Of a stretch of DNA of 64,000 bases, positions 1 to 8,782 are shown in pieces. The stretch comes from PALSA-1006 sp963733265 (GTDB taxonomy: Bacteria; Pseudomonadota; Gammaproteobacteria; Burkholderiales; Gallionellaceae): assembly GCA_963733265.1 (NCBI GenBank), contig CAVTCF010000004.1:62001-126000 (forward strand). The letters run 5' to 3'. Both the position numbers and the translations under genes were made by a program. Position 1 is the stretch's first letter. Every line of letters begins with the position of its first letter. The notes under the pieces are model-generated. The model saw only the letters and a program-made list of their open reading frames with translations. It was not told where the DNA came from and did not search any database.

Positions 1-235
1 CACGACCTTCCACCGGGGGAACCAGATTTGCAACATTTCGGATAACAAACAAATCTCCCGGTTCGCAATCAAGCACCAATGCCGGATCTACACGCGAGTC
101 ACAGCATGCAACTACTAGTGTTTTTGGTGTTTGTCCTTTTGCAACCAATTGCTGAAATAGACCATCGTTGCGCTCGAAGTGTTGTTCACGAAAGCGCCGA
201 AATCCTTCGACAAGTTTGTTTGGTACTGAGGTCAT
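1..235 (-). CDS. Beta-carbonic anhydrase, N-terminal part (runs off the window)
   Basis: Beta-class carbonic anhydrases interconvert CO2 and bicarbonate with a zinc held by two Cys and one His. The first 78 residues are readable here. They begin MTSVPNKLVEGF and contain the family signature CCDSRVDP (residues 44-51), which holds the first zinc Cys and the Asp-Arg dyad, followed by the conserved IRNVAN stretch near residue 65. The second Cys and the His lie outside the window. The ATG overlaps the purC stop as ATGA (232-235), so the gene is probably translationally coupled to purC and belongs to the fbp-purE-purC transcript. Supplying CO2 or bicarbonate for RuBisCO or for purine carboxylation is an inference from this context. 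Confidence 0.9.
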   Translation of the reverse strand, partial: MTSVPNKLVEGFRRFREQHFERNDGLFQQLVAKGQTPKTLVVACCDSRVDPALVLDCEPGDLFVIRNVANLVPPVEGR

Positions 236-1116
236 GTTCCTGTAAGAAGTCTTTGTGCTTCGCGGTATTTATCCGACGTTTTTTGCAATACATCTTGTGG
301 CACTTGCGGTGCCGGAGGTTGTTTGTTCCATCCCGAGGCTTCCAGCCAGTCGCGCACAAACTGTTTGTCAAAACTTGGCGGATTGCTTCCTACTTTATAT
401 TGATCTGCCGGCCAAAAGCGGGATGAATCCGGCGTTAAAGCCTCATCAATAAGATATAATTTACCCGTTGCATCGGTGCCGAATTCAAACTTCGTATCTG
501 CAATGATTATTCCGCGAGTCAGTGCGTATTCCGCCGCCTCGGTGTATAGCTTCACAGTGGCATGTTTGACTTGTTCTGCAAGATCTGAACCCAGCAATTT
601 TTTTGCTTCTTCAAACGAGATGTTCTCGTCATGATCGCCAACCGCTGCTTTGGTCGACGGCGTAAACAGCGGTTGCGGTAATTTTTGTGCTTCCTGCAAT
701 CCTGCCGGAAGTTGTATTCCGCATAACTTTCCCGTTTTTTTATAATCCTTCCATCCGGACCCTACCAGATACCCTCGCACGATTGCCTCGATTGGTAATG
801 GTTTCAATTTTTTCGTGACGAATGCTCTACCCCTCACTTGCGAGCGCTCACTTTCTGTCTTCACTACCGATTCCGGGTCGATGCCCGACAAGTGGTTCGG
901 AATGACGTGGCCCAGTTTCTTGAACCAAAAATTCGATACCGCTGTCAGCACTTCACCTTTTCCCGGTATGGGCGATGGCAGGATTACATCGAAGGCTGAC
1001 AATCTATCTGTTTGTACGATCAATAGATGATCTTTATCGACTTCGTATAGATCGCGCACTTTGCCGCGATGCAAAAATTTCAGGCTTGTTAAATTTGATT
1101 CATGCAGAGCAGACAT
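232..1116 (-). CDS. purC: Phosphoribosylaminoimidazole-succinocarboxamide synthase (SAICAR synthase)
   Basis: Joins CAIR and aspartate using ATP to make SAICAR in de novo purine synthesis; cytoplasmic. The 294-residue protein has the nucleotide-binding start HRGKVRDLY (16-24), the TDRLSAFDV strand (36-44), the family signature EAIVRGYLVGSGW (110-122) and a DTKFEFG motif in the C-terminal half. It is of the longer type common in beta- and gammaproteobacteria and yeast, rather than the short form of about 240 residues. It lies 13 bp downstream of purE, and its stop overlaps the start of a carbonic anhydrase gene. Complete and without visible damage. Confidence 0.96.
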   Translation of the reverse strand: MSALHESNLTSLKFLHRGKVRDLYEVDKDHLLIVQTDRLSAFDVILPSPIPGKGEVLTAVSNFWFKKLGHVIPNHLSGIDPESVVKTESERSQVRGRAFVTKKLKPLPIEAIVRGYLVGSGWKDYKKTGKLCGIQLPAGLQEAQKLPQPLFTPSTKAAVGDHDENISFEEAKKLLGSDLAEQVKHATVKLYTEAAEYALTRGIIIADTKFEFGTDATGKLYLIDEALTPDSSRFWPADQYKVGSNPPSFDKQFVRDWLEASGWNKQPPAPQVPQDVLQKTSDKYREAQRLLTGT

Positions 1117-1129
1117 TATTTACCTCGAA

Positions 1130-1621
1130 TTACAGGGATGGCAGTGTGATTGCGGCAATTTGCTCCGCTTGCTTTTTTCGGTATTCAGCAAGCTTCTGCG
1201 CTAGTTGTGCATTGTTTAGTGCAAGCATTGAAATGGCGAATAATCCTGCATTCGCTGCACCGGCTTCACCGATTGCGAACGTAGCCACAGGTATTCCTTT
1301 GGGCATCTGTACAATAGAAAGCAGTGAGTCCATCCCCTTTAAATACTTGGACGGAATCGGCACACCCAAAACGGGCAGTGTGGTCTTGCCTGCTAGCACA
1401 CCGGCAAGATGTGCCGCCCCCCCCGCACCCGCAATAAAACATTGCACACCTTGAGCACTCATGTCTTTGATATATTCGAACAGTAAATCGGGTGACCGAT
1501 GCGCGGATATTACACGCGCATCGTATTCCACACCGAAATCCTCCAAAGCCCGGGCTGCCTGTTGCATGATTTCCCAATCATTTGAACTGCCCATCACAAT
1601 CGAAACAACCTTCTTACTCAT
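1130..1621 (-). CDS. purE: 5-(carboxyamino)imidazole ribonucleotide mutase (class I PurE)
   Basis: Moves the carboxylate of N5-CAIR to C4, giving CAIR for PurC, the next gene. The 163-residue protein carries the class I motifs GSSNDWEIM (11-19), SAHRSPD (39-45, with the catalytic His) and GAGGAAHL (65-72). It begins 4 bp after fbp, so the fbp-purE-purC order is a single transcript by spacing. Class I PurE normally works with PurK, which uses bicarbonate and ATP. No purK is in the window, but the carbonic anhydrase two genes downstream fits a bicarbonate-using step. Confidence 0.96.
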   Translation of the reverse strand: MSKKVVSIVMGSSNDWEIMQQAARALEDFGVEYDARVISAHRSPDLLFEYIKDMSAQGVQCFIAGAGGAAHLAGVLAGKTTLPVLGVPIPSKYLKGMDSLLSIVQMPKGIPVATFAIGEAGAANAGLFAISMLALNNAQLAQKLAEYRKKQAEQIAAITLPSL

Positions 1622-1625
1622 ATCA

Positions 1626-2627
1626 TTATGCGCCCTTGTGGTAACTGATTACGCGTTCAACCTCGTTTTTCGAGCCCAGAATAACCGGCACACGTTGGTG
1701 CAGCCCGTTAGGTTGTAACTCCATGATACGTTCGCGCCCTGTGGAACTCAATCCACCCGCCTGTTCTACAATGAAGGACATTGGGTTTGCTTCATACATC
1801 AAACGCAACTTTCCTGCTTTACCCGGGTCTTTTGTGTCAAATGGATACATGAATATTCCGCCACGAGTCAGGATGCGGTGTACTTCTGCAACCATCGAAG
1901 CAACCCAGCGCATGTTGAAATTCTTTTCGCGTCCCCCGTCTTTTCCTTTTACACATTCTTCCACATAGCGCTGTACGGGCACTTCCCAAAAACGGCGGTT
2001 GGATGCGTTGATTGCAAATTCTTGTGTATCGGCTGGTATCGTCATCTTGGGATGCGTCAATATAAATTCGCCAATGTCGTTATCCAAAGTAAAGCCGTTG
2101 ACGCCATTGCCGGTAGTAATTACCAACATTGTTGACGGCCCATACAGCGCGTAACCCGCACATACTTGTTTGGTTCCGGGCTGCATGAAGTCAGCCGCGG
2201 TTGGGTTGGTTACGCCTGCGGGACAGCGCAAAATGGAAAAAATAGTCCCTACTGAAATATTAACATCAATGTTTGAAGACCCATCCAACGGATCAAATGT
2301 GAGCAGATATTTACCCTTTGGATATTTGGCGGGAATTGGATAGATATCATCCATCTCTTCCGATGCCATTGCTGCCAAGTGACCACTCCATTCGTTTTCT
2401 GCAATAAAAATATCATTGGTTATAACATCCAGTTTTTTCTGAGTTTCGCCTTGGATATTTTCACTGCCTGCGCTGCCCAATACGCCGATCAATGCGCCTT
2501 TGTTTACTGCATGTGCGATTTTTTTACATGCGATGGTGATGTCACCCAATAAGTCGGTGAAATCGCCCGAGACGCCTGGCAAATGGCGTTCTTCTTCTAT
2601 AATGAATTGAATCAGGTTTTTACTCAT
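1626..2627 (-). CDS. fbp: Fructose-1,6-bisphosphatase class I
   Basis: Hydrolyses fructose-1,6-bisphosphate to fructose-6-phosphate in the regenerative part of the Calvin cycle and in gluconeogenesis. The 333-residue protein shows the metal-binding Glu pair at 90-91 (MASEEMDD) and the signature FDPLDGSSNID (111-121) of class I enzymes. The start is preceded by a purine-rich GGGAGAG ribosome site about 5 bases upstream. It is the first gene of the fbp-purE-purC-carbonic anhydrase group and lies 109 bp downstream of cbbO, so it may be read from the cbb transcript or from its own promoter in that gap. The setting indicates a Calvin-cycle (CbbF) role. Confidence 0.96.
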   Translation of the reverse strand: MSKNLIQFIIEEERHLPGVSGDFTDLLGDITIACKKIAHAVNKGALIGVLGSAGSENIQGETQKKLDVITNDIFIAENEWSGHLAAMASEEMDDIYPIPAKYPKGKYLLTFDPLDGSSNIDVNISVGTIFSILRCPAGVTNPTAADFMQPGTKQVCAGYALYGPSTMLVITTGNGVNGFTLDNDIGEFILTHPKMTIPADTQEFAINASNRRFWEVPVQRYVEECVKGKDGGREKNFNMRWVASMVAEVHRILTRGGIFMYPFDTKDPGKAGKLRLMYEANPMSFIVEQAGGLSSTGRERIMELQPNGLHQRVPVILGSKNEVERVISYHKGA

Positions 2628-2736
2628 TTTCTCTCTCCCTGTTTAATTGATGCTTATTACTCTGTAATTTTACCCGTTTTCTGTACTGCTCTCTATGCCA
2701 CATTTGGGCGACTCTAGGTTTTAATATTGGTCCCCC

Positions 2737-4980
2737 TCATTTGATCAATGACATAAATAATTGTAGTAATCGCTCCGGTAGTCGGGCGATGTTGTCGATT
2801 ACCGCATAATGCTTGCCAAATATGTCTGCCACATATTCATCCGCCCTTGGGTCCAGGTTGATGCAATACGTATAGATATTTTGTTGATCCAATTCCCGCA
2901 CCGCAATTCGTGCATCTTCTCGCAGCAACTTCGGATCACTGGTATCAATATCGGCAGGTTCTCCATCAGTCAGCACGAGTAAAAGTTTTTTATCCGCTTT
3001 CTGGTGAGCCAAATAGTGGCCCGCATGACGAATTGCTGCGCCCATACGCGTGGAAAAGTTTGCCTCCATTCCTGCCAGGCGTCCTTTTACTTCGTCGCCC
3101 CACGGTTCGTTATAGCCTTTAAAATGCCAGTACCGAACATTGTGTCGCGTATCGGAATGAAAGCCTCCTATTGCCAACGGGTCGCCCATTTGGTCGACCG
3201 CCCAAGCCAGCAGTGACACTGCCTCTTGACTCAGTTCCAGCTTGGTTTGCGTGCAGCCGCCGGGCTTATCGCCTAAAGATGCCGAAAGGTCGAGGAGTAG
3301 GGACACCGCAACACTACGCCCATCGTTTTTATGGCTCATGTTGATTCGGAAGTCTGGCTGCGCGCCGCTTTTGAAATCGATTAGTGAACGAATCGCTACA
3401 TCCAGGTCAAGTTCCGCACCTTCCTCCTGATAGCGAATGCGCACTTTGTTTTGCGGCTTGAGTAAGTCAATGATCTTTTTTAGCCGTTTTGCCAACGCGC
3501 TATGTTTGGCTAGTAATTGATCAATGTGTGCAGGATTGCCTTTGGGTTGCAAGTGCTCGTACAGGCTTACCCAATCTGGGCGATAATGTTCTGCGCCGTA
3601 ATCCCATTCGGGATACATTCGCGGCGGCACTTTGAAGTCGTCTTCCGTTTCGACAGGCGGACGCGGACGCTCTTCATAGATTTCTTCATCGCCCTCCTCG
3701 ATGAACACCCACATCATGCGGTTATCGTCTCGATATTCCACTTCTGTATTGGTGAAATATATTTTGCCGGACGAATCGCTTGGCACCTTGCTTTCACTTA
3801 TAAACTGTACGCCCAACAACTGAATGTCCGAAGTGCGAGTATTGCCCTTCGCCATCAGTTCGTTAAAGCGCGCGACATATTTCAAAGCGAGCGGATTGTC
3901 ATAAGTGTGTTTTGGGTCCAATAGCGCGCGCGACAAAATTGCCAAGCGATGACGAATGTAGGATACGTCTGCATCTTGTTGCAGGTTTTCATTTGGTATC
4001 GGATGCAGTTTGCACCAAAGGGAGCGCAGACCGGGAAATTCCTGCAACGCCAAATACTCCACTCGCGCATCTTCAAAGACCTCAACCGCCATACGTTGAA
4101 ACGGACTTAGATTGTCGGCGATCAAGGGCGTTGTCCAACGGCGATGCGCGCTCAAGTGTGCTAGCACAGCGCGATACCGGTCAATTCCCCGCACACCGTT
4201 CGGTAGATCATCAAACACATCCGGCAGATGCAGCCCTTGCTCGTTCAGGTAGGGGACCGGTTTGCGGAGTTCATCGAAATCGAGAGAATAGGGGACAAAT
4301 TGCACTTCATGCAGCCATAGTCCGCGCAAATACAAATCCAACTTGCGTTCAGCATCGGAAAAAAGCGTGCCATGGCGCTCGCGCTGAATTATCGCGCGAC
4401 TATCTGCCGTTTTTATTTGAAAATATTCGCGTTGATGCTCCGGGTCGCCGGGATAAGCCAGGACGCCGTAGTTTACCCAGTTTGTTAATCCGCCAAGTGA
4501 CAGCATGGATAGCAAATGCGGCACGCTATCCAGAAAGTCGGGCAAACATTCGCTGGTATACATCGAATCAATGCCATGCACTTTGGGGCTGGTTCGGATT
4601 GCCGTTTGCACCACAAGGTTCAGGTATTCTGTAAACAGTAAACGGCTTTCCAGTGCGCGTGCTGCCCCCCCCAAGCTTTGCAAAAAATTGGGAATTGCTT
4701 TGCTGTTCGGAGATTTTGCCAGAGTACGCGTAAAGGTTACTACTTCTTCAATTACTTCTTCTCCTAACTTTGCCGCAACTTGCGGCATCTCTTCCAGAAA
4801 TACCAAAACCGGCTCTTCGCCGCGACCGGTTTTGTTTATTGCGTTGGCGCCTTCTATATACGCTTCAATGCCCGCAGCACTCAGGTGTTGCCGTGCATCC
4901 GCCATGCAACCATCAAACACACTTTGCACGCGTTTGAAATTACATTTCAGCTTTTCGCGCTCTTCTTGCGTAGCGGTCAT
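2737..4980 (-). CDS. cbbO: RuBisCO activation protein CbbO (von Willebrand factor A domain)
   Basis: CbbO is the adaptor of the CbbQ-CbbO AAA+ activase, which removes inhibitory sugar phosphates from RuBisCO. The 747-residue protein has the long helical N-terminal region typical of CbbO/NorD proteins. A C-terminal VWA domain has a MIDAS motif DLSAS (about 560-564) and a later TDGEPAD loop (about 670). An acidic segment near residues 430-450 (EEGDEEIYEE) separates the two parts. It starts 5 bp after cbbQ and is clearly co-transcribed with it. NorD, the denitrification relative, is similar in layout, but the position next to cbbQ and cbbM makes CbbO the right name. Confidence 0.93.
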   Translation of the reverse strand: MTATQEEREKLKCNFKRVQSVFDGCMADARQHLSAAGIEAYIEGANAINKTGRGEEPVLVFLEEMPQVAAKLGEEVIEEVVTFTRTLAKSPNSKAIPNFLQSLGGAARALESRLLFTEYLNLVVQTAIRTSPKVHGIDSMYTSECLPDFLDSVPHLLSMLSLGGLTNWVNYGVLAYPGDPEHQREYFQIKTADSRAIIQRERHGTLFSDAERKLDLYLRGLWLHEVQFVPYSLDFDELRKPVPYLNEQGLHLPDVFDDLPNGVRGIDRYRAVLAHLSAHRRWTTPLIADNLSPFQRMAVEVFEDARVEYLALQEFPGLRSLWCKLHPIPNENLQQDADVSYIRHRLAILSRALLDPKHTYDNPLALKYVARFNELMAKGNTRTSDIQLLGVQFISESKVPSDSSGKIYFTNTEVEYRDDNRMMWVFIEEGDEEIYEERPRPPVETEDDFKVPPRMYPEWDYGAEHYRPDWVSLYEHLQPKGNPAHIDQLLAKHSALAKRLKKIIDLLKPQNKVRIRYQEEGAELDLDVAIRSLIDFKSGAQPDFRINMSHKNDGRSVAVSLLLDLSASLGDKPGGCTQTKLELSQEAVSLLAWAVDQMGDPLAIGGFHSDTRHNVRYWHFKGYNEPWGDEVKGRLAGMEANFSTRMGAAIRHAGHYLAHQKADKKLLLVLTDGEPADIDTSDPKLLREDARIAVRELDQQNIYTYCINLDPRADEYVADIFGKHYAVIDNIARLPERLLQLFMSLIK

Positions 4981-4985
4981 TTCTC

Positions 4986-5801
4986 TTAAGCCGCGAATAC
5001 CGCATCTATTGCGTGGTCTAACGTATCGCGAATATCTGCATCATCCGTTATCGGACGAACCAACGCCATCCGGCACGCATCTCTTGGAGCAATGCCTTGA
5101 TTAATCAACGTTGCTGCGTATACAAGCAATCGCGTCGAAATGCCTTCATCCAAACCATGTCCTTTCAGATTCCGTGCTGTTTCACCGATCTTGACCAGTT
5201 TGGCTGAGATATCTGTATCGACTCCCGCTTCTTTGCTTACAATTCCAATTTCAACATCAGATTTCGCGTAGTCAAATTCCAATCCGGCAAAACGTTGCTT
5301 TGTTGACTGTTTCAGGTCTTTCATCAGATTTTGGTAGCCGGGATTGTAGGAAATCACTATTTGAAAATCAGGGTGCGCCCGAACCAGCTCTCCCTTTTTG
5401 TCCAGTGGTAATGTGCGGCGATGATCGGTCAGCGGGTGAATTACAACTGTTGTGTCTTGACGAGCTTCGACTATTTCATCCAGATAACAAATCGCACCAT
5501 AACGTGCCGCCAATGTAAGCGGACCATCCAGCCAACGCGTGCCGTTGGCATCCAGCAAATAGCGTCCAACCAAATCGGACGCCGTCATGTCTTCATTACA
5601 TGCCACCGTAATTAGCGGCTTCCCCAGTTTCCAAGCCATATATTCCACGAAACGCGATTTTCCGCATCCGGTGGGGCCTTTCAGCATTACCGGCAATCGT
5701 GCAGCATATGCCGCTTTGTATAACGCTACTTCATTACTCTGCGCTTGATAAAAGGGCTCTTGTGTAATTTGATATTGTTTGATGTCGAACGTGTCGCTCA
5801 T
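4986..5801 (-). CDS. cbbQ: RuBisCO activase AAA+ ATPase CbbQ
   Basis: MoxR-type AAA+ ATPase that remodels inhibited RuBisCO together with CbbO. With the start at MSDTFDIKQY the protein has 271 residues, with Walker A GPTGCGKS (42-49), Walker B YLDEI (106-110) and a C-terminal CbbQ/NirQ domain. The inner ATG is chosen because GGTGA sits 5 bases before it; an upstream in-frame ATG at 5813 has no such site. It lies downstream of cbbM beyond an intrinsic terminator-like hairpin, so it probably receives only part of the cbbM transcription. This fits an activase needed in smaller amounts than its substrate. Confidence 0.94.
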   Translation of the reverse strand: MSDTFDIKQYQITQEPFYQAQSNEVALYKAAYAARLPVMLKGPTGCGKSRFVEYMAWKLGKPLITVACNEDMTASDLVGRYLLDANGTRWLDGPLTLAARYGAICYLDEIVEARQDTTVVIHPLTDHRRTLPLDKKGELVRAHPDFQIVISYNPGYQNLMKDLKQSTKQRFAGLEFDYAKSDVEIGIVSKEAGVDTDISAKLVKIGETARNLKGHGLDEGISTRLLVYAATLINQGIAPRDACRMALVRPITDDADIRDTLDHAIDAVFAA

Positions 5802-5852
5802 GCTGTTCACCATAGGTTGATACTTGACTAATTCTGTCGGTCAGATTTGGTT

Positions 5853-5887
5853 AAAAAAAAGCCCCTGCAAAATTTTCCGGCAGGGGC
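5853..5887 (-). terminator. Intrinsic terminator between cbbM and cbbQ
   Basis: On the minus strand an 8-bp perfect stem GCCCCTGC/GCAGGGGC (5880-5887 with 5861-5868) closes on a loop and is followed by a run of eight T residues (5860-5853). It starts 21 bp past the cbbM stop and ends 52 bp before the cbbQ start. It should end most cbbM transcripts and protect their 3' end, with read-through feeding cbbQ and cbbO. Confidence 0.88.
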
Positions 5888-5908
5888 TTCAATTGCCAAG
5901 CATTCAGC

Positions 5909-7288
5909 TTACTTGTGAACGCCCAGTTTTTGGCGCCATCCGGGGAATATCTTGTCGGCATCTTTCGGGAAAGATTCGAATGCTCGGGCAAATTCTTTAT
6001 GTGATTTCGCATATTCAATCGGATCCGCGCCGGACTTCCAGCACTCATACGATTGCCGCAAAGAAATAGCGCCTGCTGCCGGAGAATCGATGTGACCGTA
6101 AGAGCCGCCTCCTGCCGTATTGATGACGTTGCCATGGCCGAGATTTTCAAAGAAGCCCGGTAAACGCAACGCATTCATACCACCGGAAATAATTGGTGTC
6201 GTTGGCTTCATACCGTACCATTCTTGATGGTAGAAAGGGCCATCTACAGAATCACGTTCTATCATGTAAGCGATGATACGGTCATCCTTGCCGCCTTCCA
6301 TCTTGCCGAATCCCATTGTACCCACGTGAATTCCGGAAGCGCCTTGCAGACGGGACATCTTCGCCAACACGAACGCTGTGTAGCCGCGCTTTGATGATGG
6401 GGATGTAACCGCACCGTGACCGGCGCGGTGGTAGTGAAGGTACTGGCCAGGGTATTGGCGACGTGCAGTTGTTATCATGCCGGGACCGCCAACATAACCG
6501 TCAACCAGGAACGCAACCTTGTCAGCATCGGGACCGAATGTTTCCAGAATGAAGTCTGCTCGGGCGCACATTTCATAGTGATCATCTGCTGTGATATTTG
6601 CGGAGAACAGTTTGGCCTGACCGGTTTCGTCCTGAGCTCGCTTCATCGCGTCATACACTAACGGGATTACTTTCTTCAACGGACAGAACACTTGGTTGCC
6701 CTGTGGCTCATCGTTCTTGATGAAATCGCCACCCAACCAAAATTGGTACGCCGCATTCGCAAAGGGCTCGGGCCGCAGACCTAACTTTGGCTTGATGATG
6801 GTGCCTGAAATGTAACCACCATTCACAACCGGGCGGCCCAAGATGCGCCAGAGATCGGAGATGTCCTTTGCCGGGCCGTCAAACAGTTGCAACATGCGTT
6901 GTGGTACATAGAAGTCTTGCAGTTGCAGGCTTTCTACGTCACCCATACCTTGGTTGTTTCCAATCGCCAAAGTCAGGAAGGATACTATCATTGCTCGACC
7001 ATCGGTTACGTTGCGGTCAAACAATTCATTCGGGTAGGCCACCTTCATGACTCCTTTGGCTTCGTCGATTTCGTACACCAGTGCATCTACTCCCTTGGTA
7101 AAGTCATCGGTTGTAGAAACCTCAACGTTTGTGCCGGTGGAAGACTCGGCCGCAATGTGGGCAGCCGCTTCCAGATAACCGACACCCGCTGCCGGGGTCA
7201 TTGTGTACGCAACCAGAATATGTTTGCCACCTTTAATAAGGTCGTCTTCTTTTAAATCTAAATTTGAGTAACGTGCCGACTGATCCAT
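5909..7288 (-). CDS. cbbM: Ribulose-1,5-bisphosphate carboxylase/oxygenase, form II
   Basis: Fixes CO2 onto ribulose-1,5-bisphosphate, giving two 3-phosphoglycerates. The 459-residue single-subunit type is form II. Every key residue falls at its Rhodospirillum rubrum position: catalytic Lys166 in GTIIKPKLG, the carbamylated Lys191 in GGDFIKNDE, and loop-6 Lys329 in GTMGFGKMEGG. No small-subunit gene accompanies it. A strong GGAGGA ribosome site precedes the ATG. cbbR is divergent, and a palindromic operator-like sequence fills the shared promoter region. Form II enzymes have low CO2 specificity, which suits life at low oxygen or high CO2, as in microaerophilic iron oxidisers. Confidence 0.98.
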   Translation of the reverse strand: MDQSARYSNLDLKEDDLIKGGKHILVAYTMTPAAGVGYLEAAAHIAAESSTGTNVEVSTTDDFTKGVDALVYEIDEAKGVMKVAYPNELFDRNVTDGRAMIVSFLTLAIGNNQGMGDVESLQLQDFYVPQRMLQLFDGPAKDISDLWRILGRPVVNGGYISGTIIKPKLGLRPEPFANAAYQFWLGGDFIKNDEPQGNQVFCPLKKVIPLVYDAMKRAQDETGQAKLFSANITADDHYEMCARADFILETFGPDADKVAFLVDGYVGGPGMITTARRQYPGQYLHYHRAGHGAVTSPSSKRGYTAFVLAKMSRLQGASGIHVGTMGFGKMEGGKDDRIIAYMIERDSVDGPFYHQEWYGMKPTTPIISGGMNALRLPGFFENLGHGNVINTAGGGSYGHIDSPAAGAISLRQSYECWKSGADPIEYAKSHKEFARAFESFPKDADKIFPGWRQKLGVHK

Positions 7289-7331
7289 GTTTCCTCCTGA
7301 TTAATTATCTAGTTGAGATGCAACTGGGTGA

Positions 7332-7377
7332 ACTATAGGGCCAATTAAGCATAAATAATAGTCAAATATTATTATGC
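7332..7377 (-). promoter_or_regulatory. cbbM promoter region with CbbR-type inverted repeat
   Basis: Between cbbM and cbbR an imperfect palindrome, GCATAAATAATA (7349-7360) facing TATTATTATGC (7367-7377), differs between arms by one inserted base. Just downstream on the minus strand is a good -10 box TATAGT (7332-7337), 44 bases before the cbbM ATG. No well-placed -35 box exists at 17-bp spacing, as expected of an activator-dependent promoter. LysR-family proteins bind such AT-rich T-N11-A palindromes. Binding by the adjacent CbbR is inferred. Confidence 0.6.
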
Positions 7378-7412
7378 GAACTATAAGTTTAATTTATGAT
7401 ATAAATCGAACC

Positions 7413-8330
7413 ATGTTCCCAATTTCATTGCGCCAACTACAAGTTTTCGAAAGCGTTGCCCGCCATCTAAGCCATTCGCGCGCTGCGGATGAACTTTATC
7501 TCTCCCAGCCCGCCGTGTCCATGCAAATTAAGCAGGCTGAGAGTATTGTCGGGCTACCTTTGTTTGAACAGCTTGGAAAAAAAATCTTTCTTACTGAAGC
7601 CGGTCGTGAGATGTTGCATTACTGCCGGAGTATCTTGCTCCTTGTTGACGAAATGGAGTCTGTATTCAGCGAAATGAAAGGGCTTGAGCGCGGACACCTT
7701 AACATTGCCGTGGTGAGCACCGCCAACTATTTCATGCCTCAATTGCTTGCCAAATTTATTCACACACACCCCAAGATACAAGTAAGCTTATCTGTTGCAA
7801 ACAGTGATGCCGTTATCAAGCAATTAACCGAAAACGTGGCCGACTTGGCAATCATGGGCCAGCCACCGGCCAGTGCCGAAATGCGGGCTGATGCATTTAT
7901 GGAAAACCCGCTGGTTGTAATCGCGTCGCCAACGCATTCTTTGGCATCAGCAAAAAATATTCAGCCCCGGCAATTGGCCAAGGAGACCTTCCTGCTACGT
8001 GAGCGGGGTTCCGGAACCCGAGGTGTTGTTGAGCGTTTTTTTTCAACGCATCATCTTCCGTTGCCAACTCACATGGAAATGGATACCAATGAAGCAATCA
8101 AACAATCGGTGCAGGCAGGGATCGGAATCGGCATAATTTCTCGCCACGGTATCGAATTGGAATTAGAGTCCAAGCGATTAACTGTTCTCGATGTTAATCA
8201 TTTTCCTATTGTCCGTCACTGGTATATCGTTCACCGAAAAGATAAGCGTTCTTCAATTGCAGCTGAGGAATTTGAGCGTTTTCTGTTGGCAGAATCTCAA
8301 AGAATGATAGGCGGTATCAATATTTCTTAA
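7413..8330 (+). CDS. cbbR: LysR-family transcriptional regulator CbbR
   Basis: Activates Calvin-cycle genes in response to reduced-carbon and energy metabolites. The 305-residue protein starts MFPISLRQLQVFESVA, the usual CbbR N-terminus. An in-frame ATG 39 bp upstream would add a tail that the family lacks. The winged HTH spans about residues 1-62 (RAADELYLSQPAVSMQIKQ region), and the LysR substrate-binding domain about 90-295. It is transcribed away from cbbM with 124 bp between the two starts, the classical arrangement for a LysR regulator controlling its divergent neighbour. No cargo or transposon damage is seen, although an ISL3 element begins 422 bp downstream. Confidence 0.92.
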   Translation: MFPISLRQLQVFESVARHLSHSRAADELYLSQPAVSMQIKQAESIVGLPLFEQLGKKIFLTEAGREMLHYCRSILLLVDEMESVFSEMKGLERGHLNIAVVSTANYFMPQLLAKFIHTHPKIQVSLSVANSDAVIKQLTENVADLAIMGQPPASAEMRADAFMENPLVVIASPTHSLASAKNIQPRQLAKETFLLRERGSGTRGVVERFFSTHHLPLPTHMEMDTNEAIKQSVQAGIGIGIISRHGIELELESKRLTVLDVNHFPIVRHWYIVHRKDKRSSIAAEEFERFLLAESQRMIGGINIS

Positions 8331-8752
8331 GTGATAGCCCGATCATTTAACCCGCATCGAATATTGAGCTGCCCCGCTTTCAAATGCACAATTGATATCG
8401 GATAATTCTTAAACTGACTGTGTCGTGTCTAGTGAAGCTCGTGTAGCGATTTAGTGTCTGTATTTGTGCGGCAACACCAAGAAATGAAAGGGTGCTTGCC
8501 ATATCCTGCTTGGACGCAGCGGCTGCTACCGGTTTGTAAAGCGGCCCTTGCCGAGTAGAATACGTTAGCCTGCACTCGGACAAAAGCGGACTAAATCGTT
8601 TTGCTGAACAATACAATCTGGTAGCCTGTGGGAATGTCAGTTTCCAAGAATTCGCTGTGATGGTTAGCGCTTTGAGTCGCAAGATTAGAGTAAGTGAGCG
8701 TTGCACAATAAGTGCATATAGGGCAGTATTGTGGTGTAACGGTAGATTTTAA
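8331..8752. other. Gene-free stretch between cbbR and the ISL3 element
   Basis: These 422 bases hold no reading frame with a ribosome site or recognisable product. A 108-codon minus-strand frame (8380-8706) looks like chance. Before the mobile element arrived this DNA was contiguous with the lipoprotein gene now at 14991, so part of it was probably that gene's upstream region. The last eight bases, GATTTTAA (8745-8752), are the left target-site duplication. Confidence 0.6.
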
Positions 8753-8776
8753 GGCTATCCGTATTTAGCGGTTGAT
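8753..8776 (+). repeat. Left terminal inverted repeat of the ISL3 element
   Basis: Twenty-four bases beginning GGCTATCCGTATTTAGCGGT match exactly the reverse complement of 14933-14956. The match ends abruptly on both sides. The repeat lies 6 bp beyond the transposase stop codon. Confidence 0.95.
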
Positions 8777-8782
8777 GAGCAT

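Noticed and set aside
3912..4634. 240-codon plus-strand frame opposite cbbO
   Set aside because: Lies wholly within the well-supported cbbO gene on the other strand and has no ribosome site.
8380..8706. 108-codon minus-strand reading frame
   Set aside because: No ribosome site, no recognisable domain and atypical composition; lies in sequence that was upstream DNA of the lipoprotein gene.
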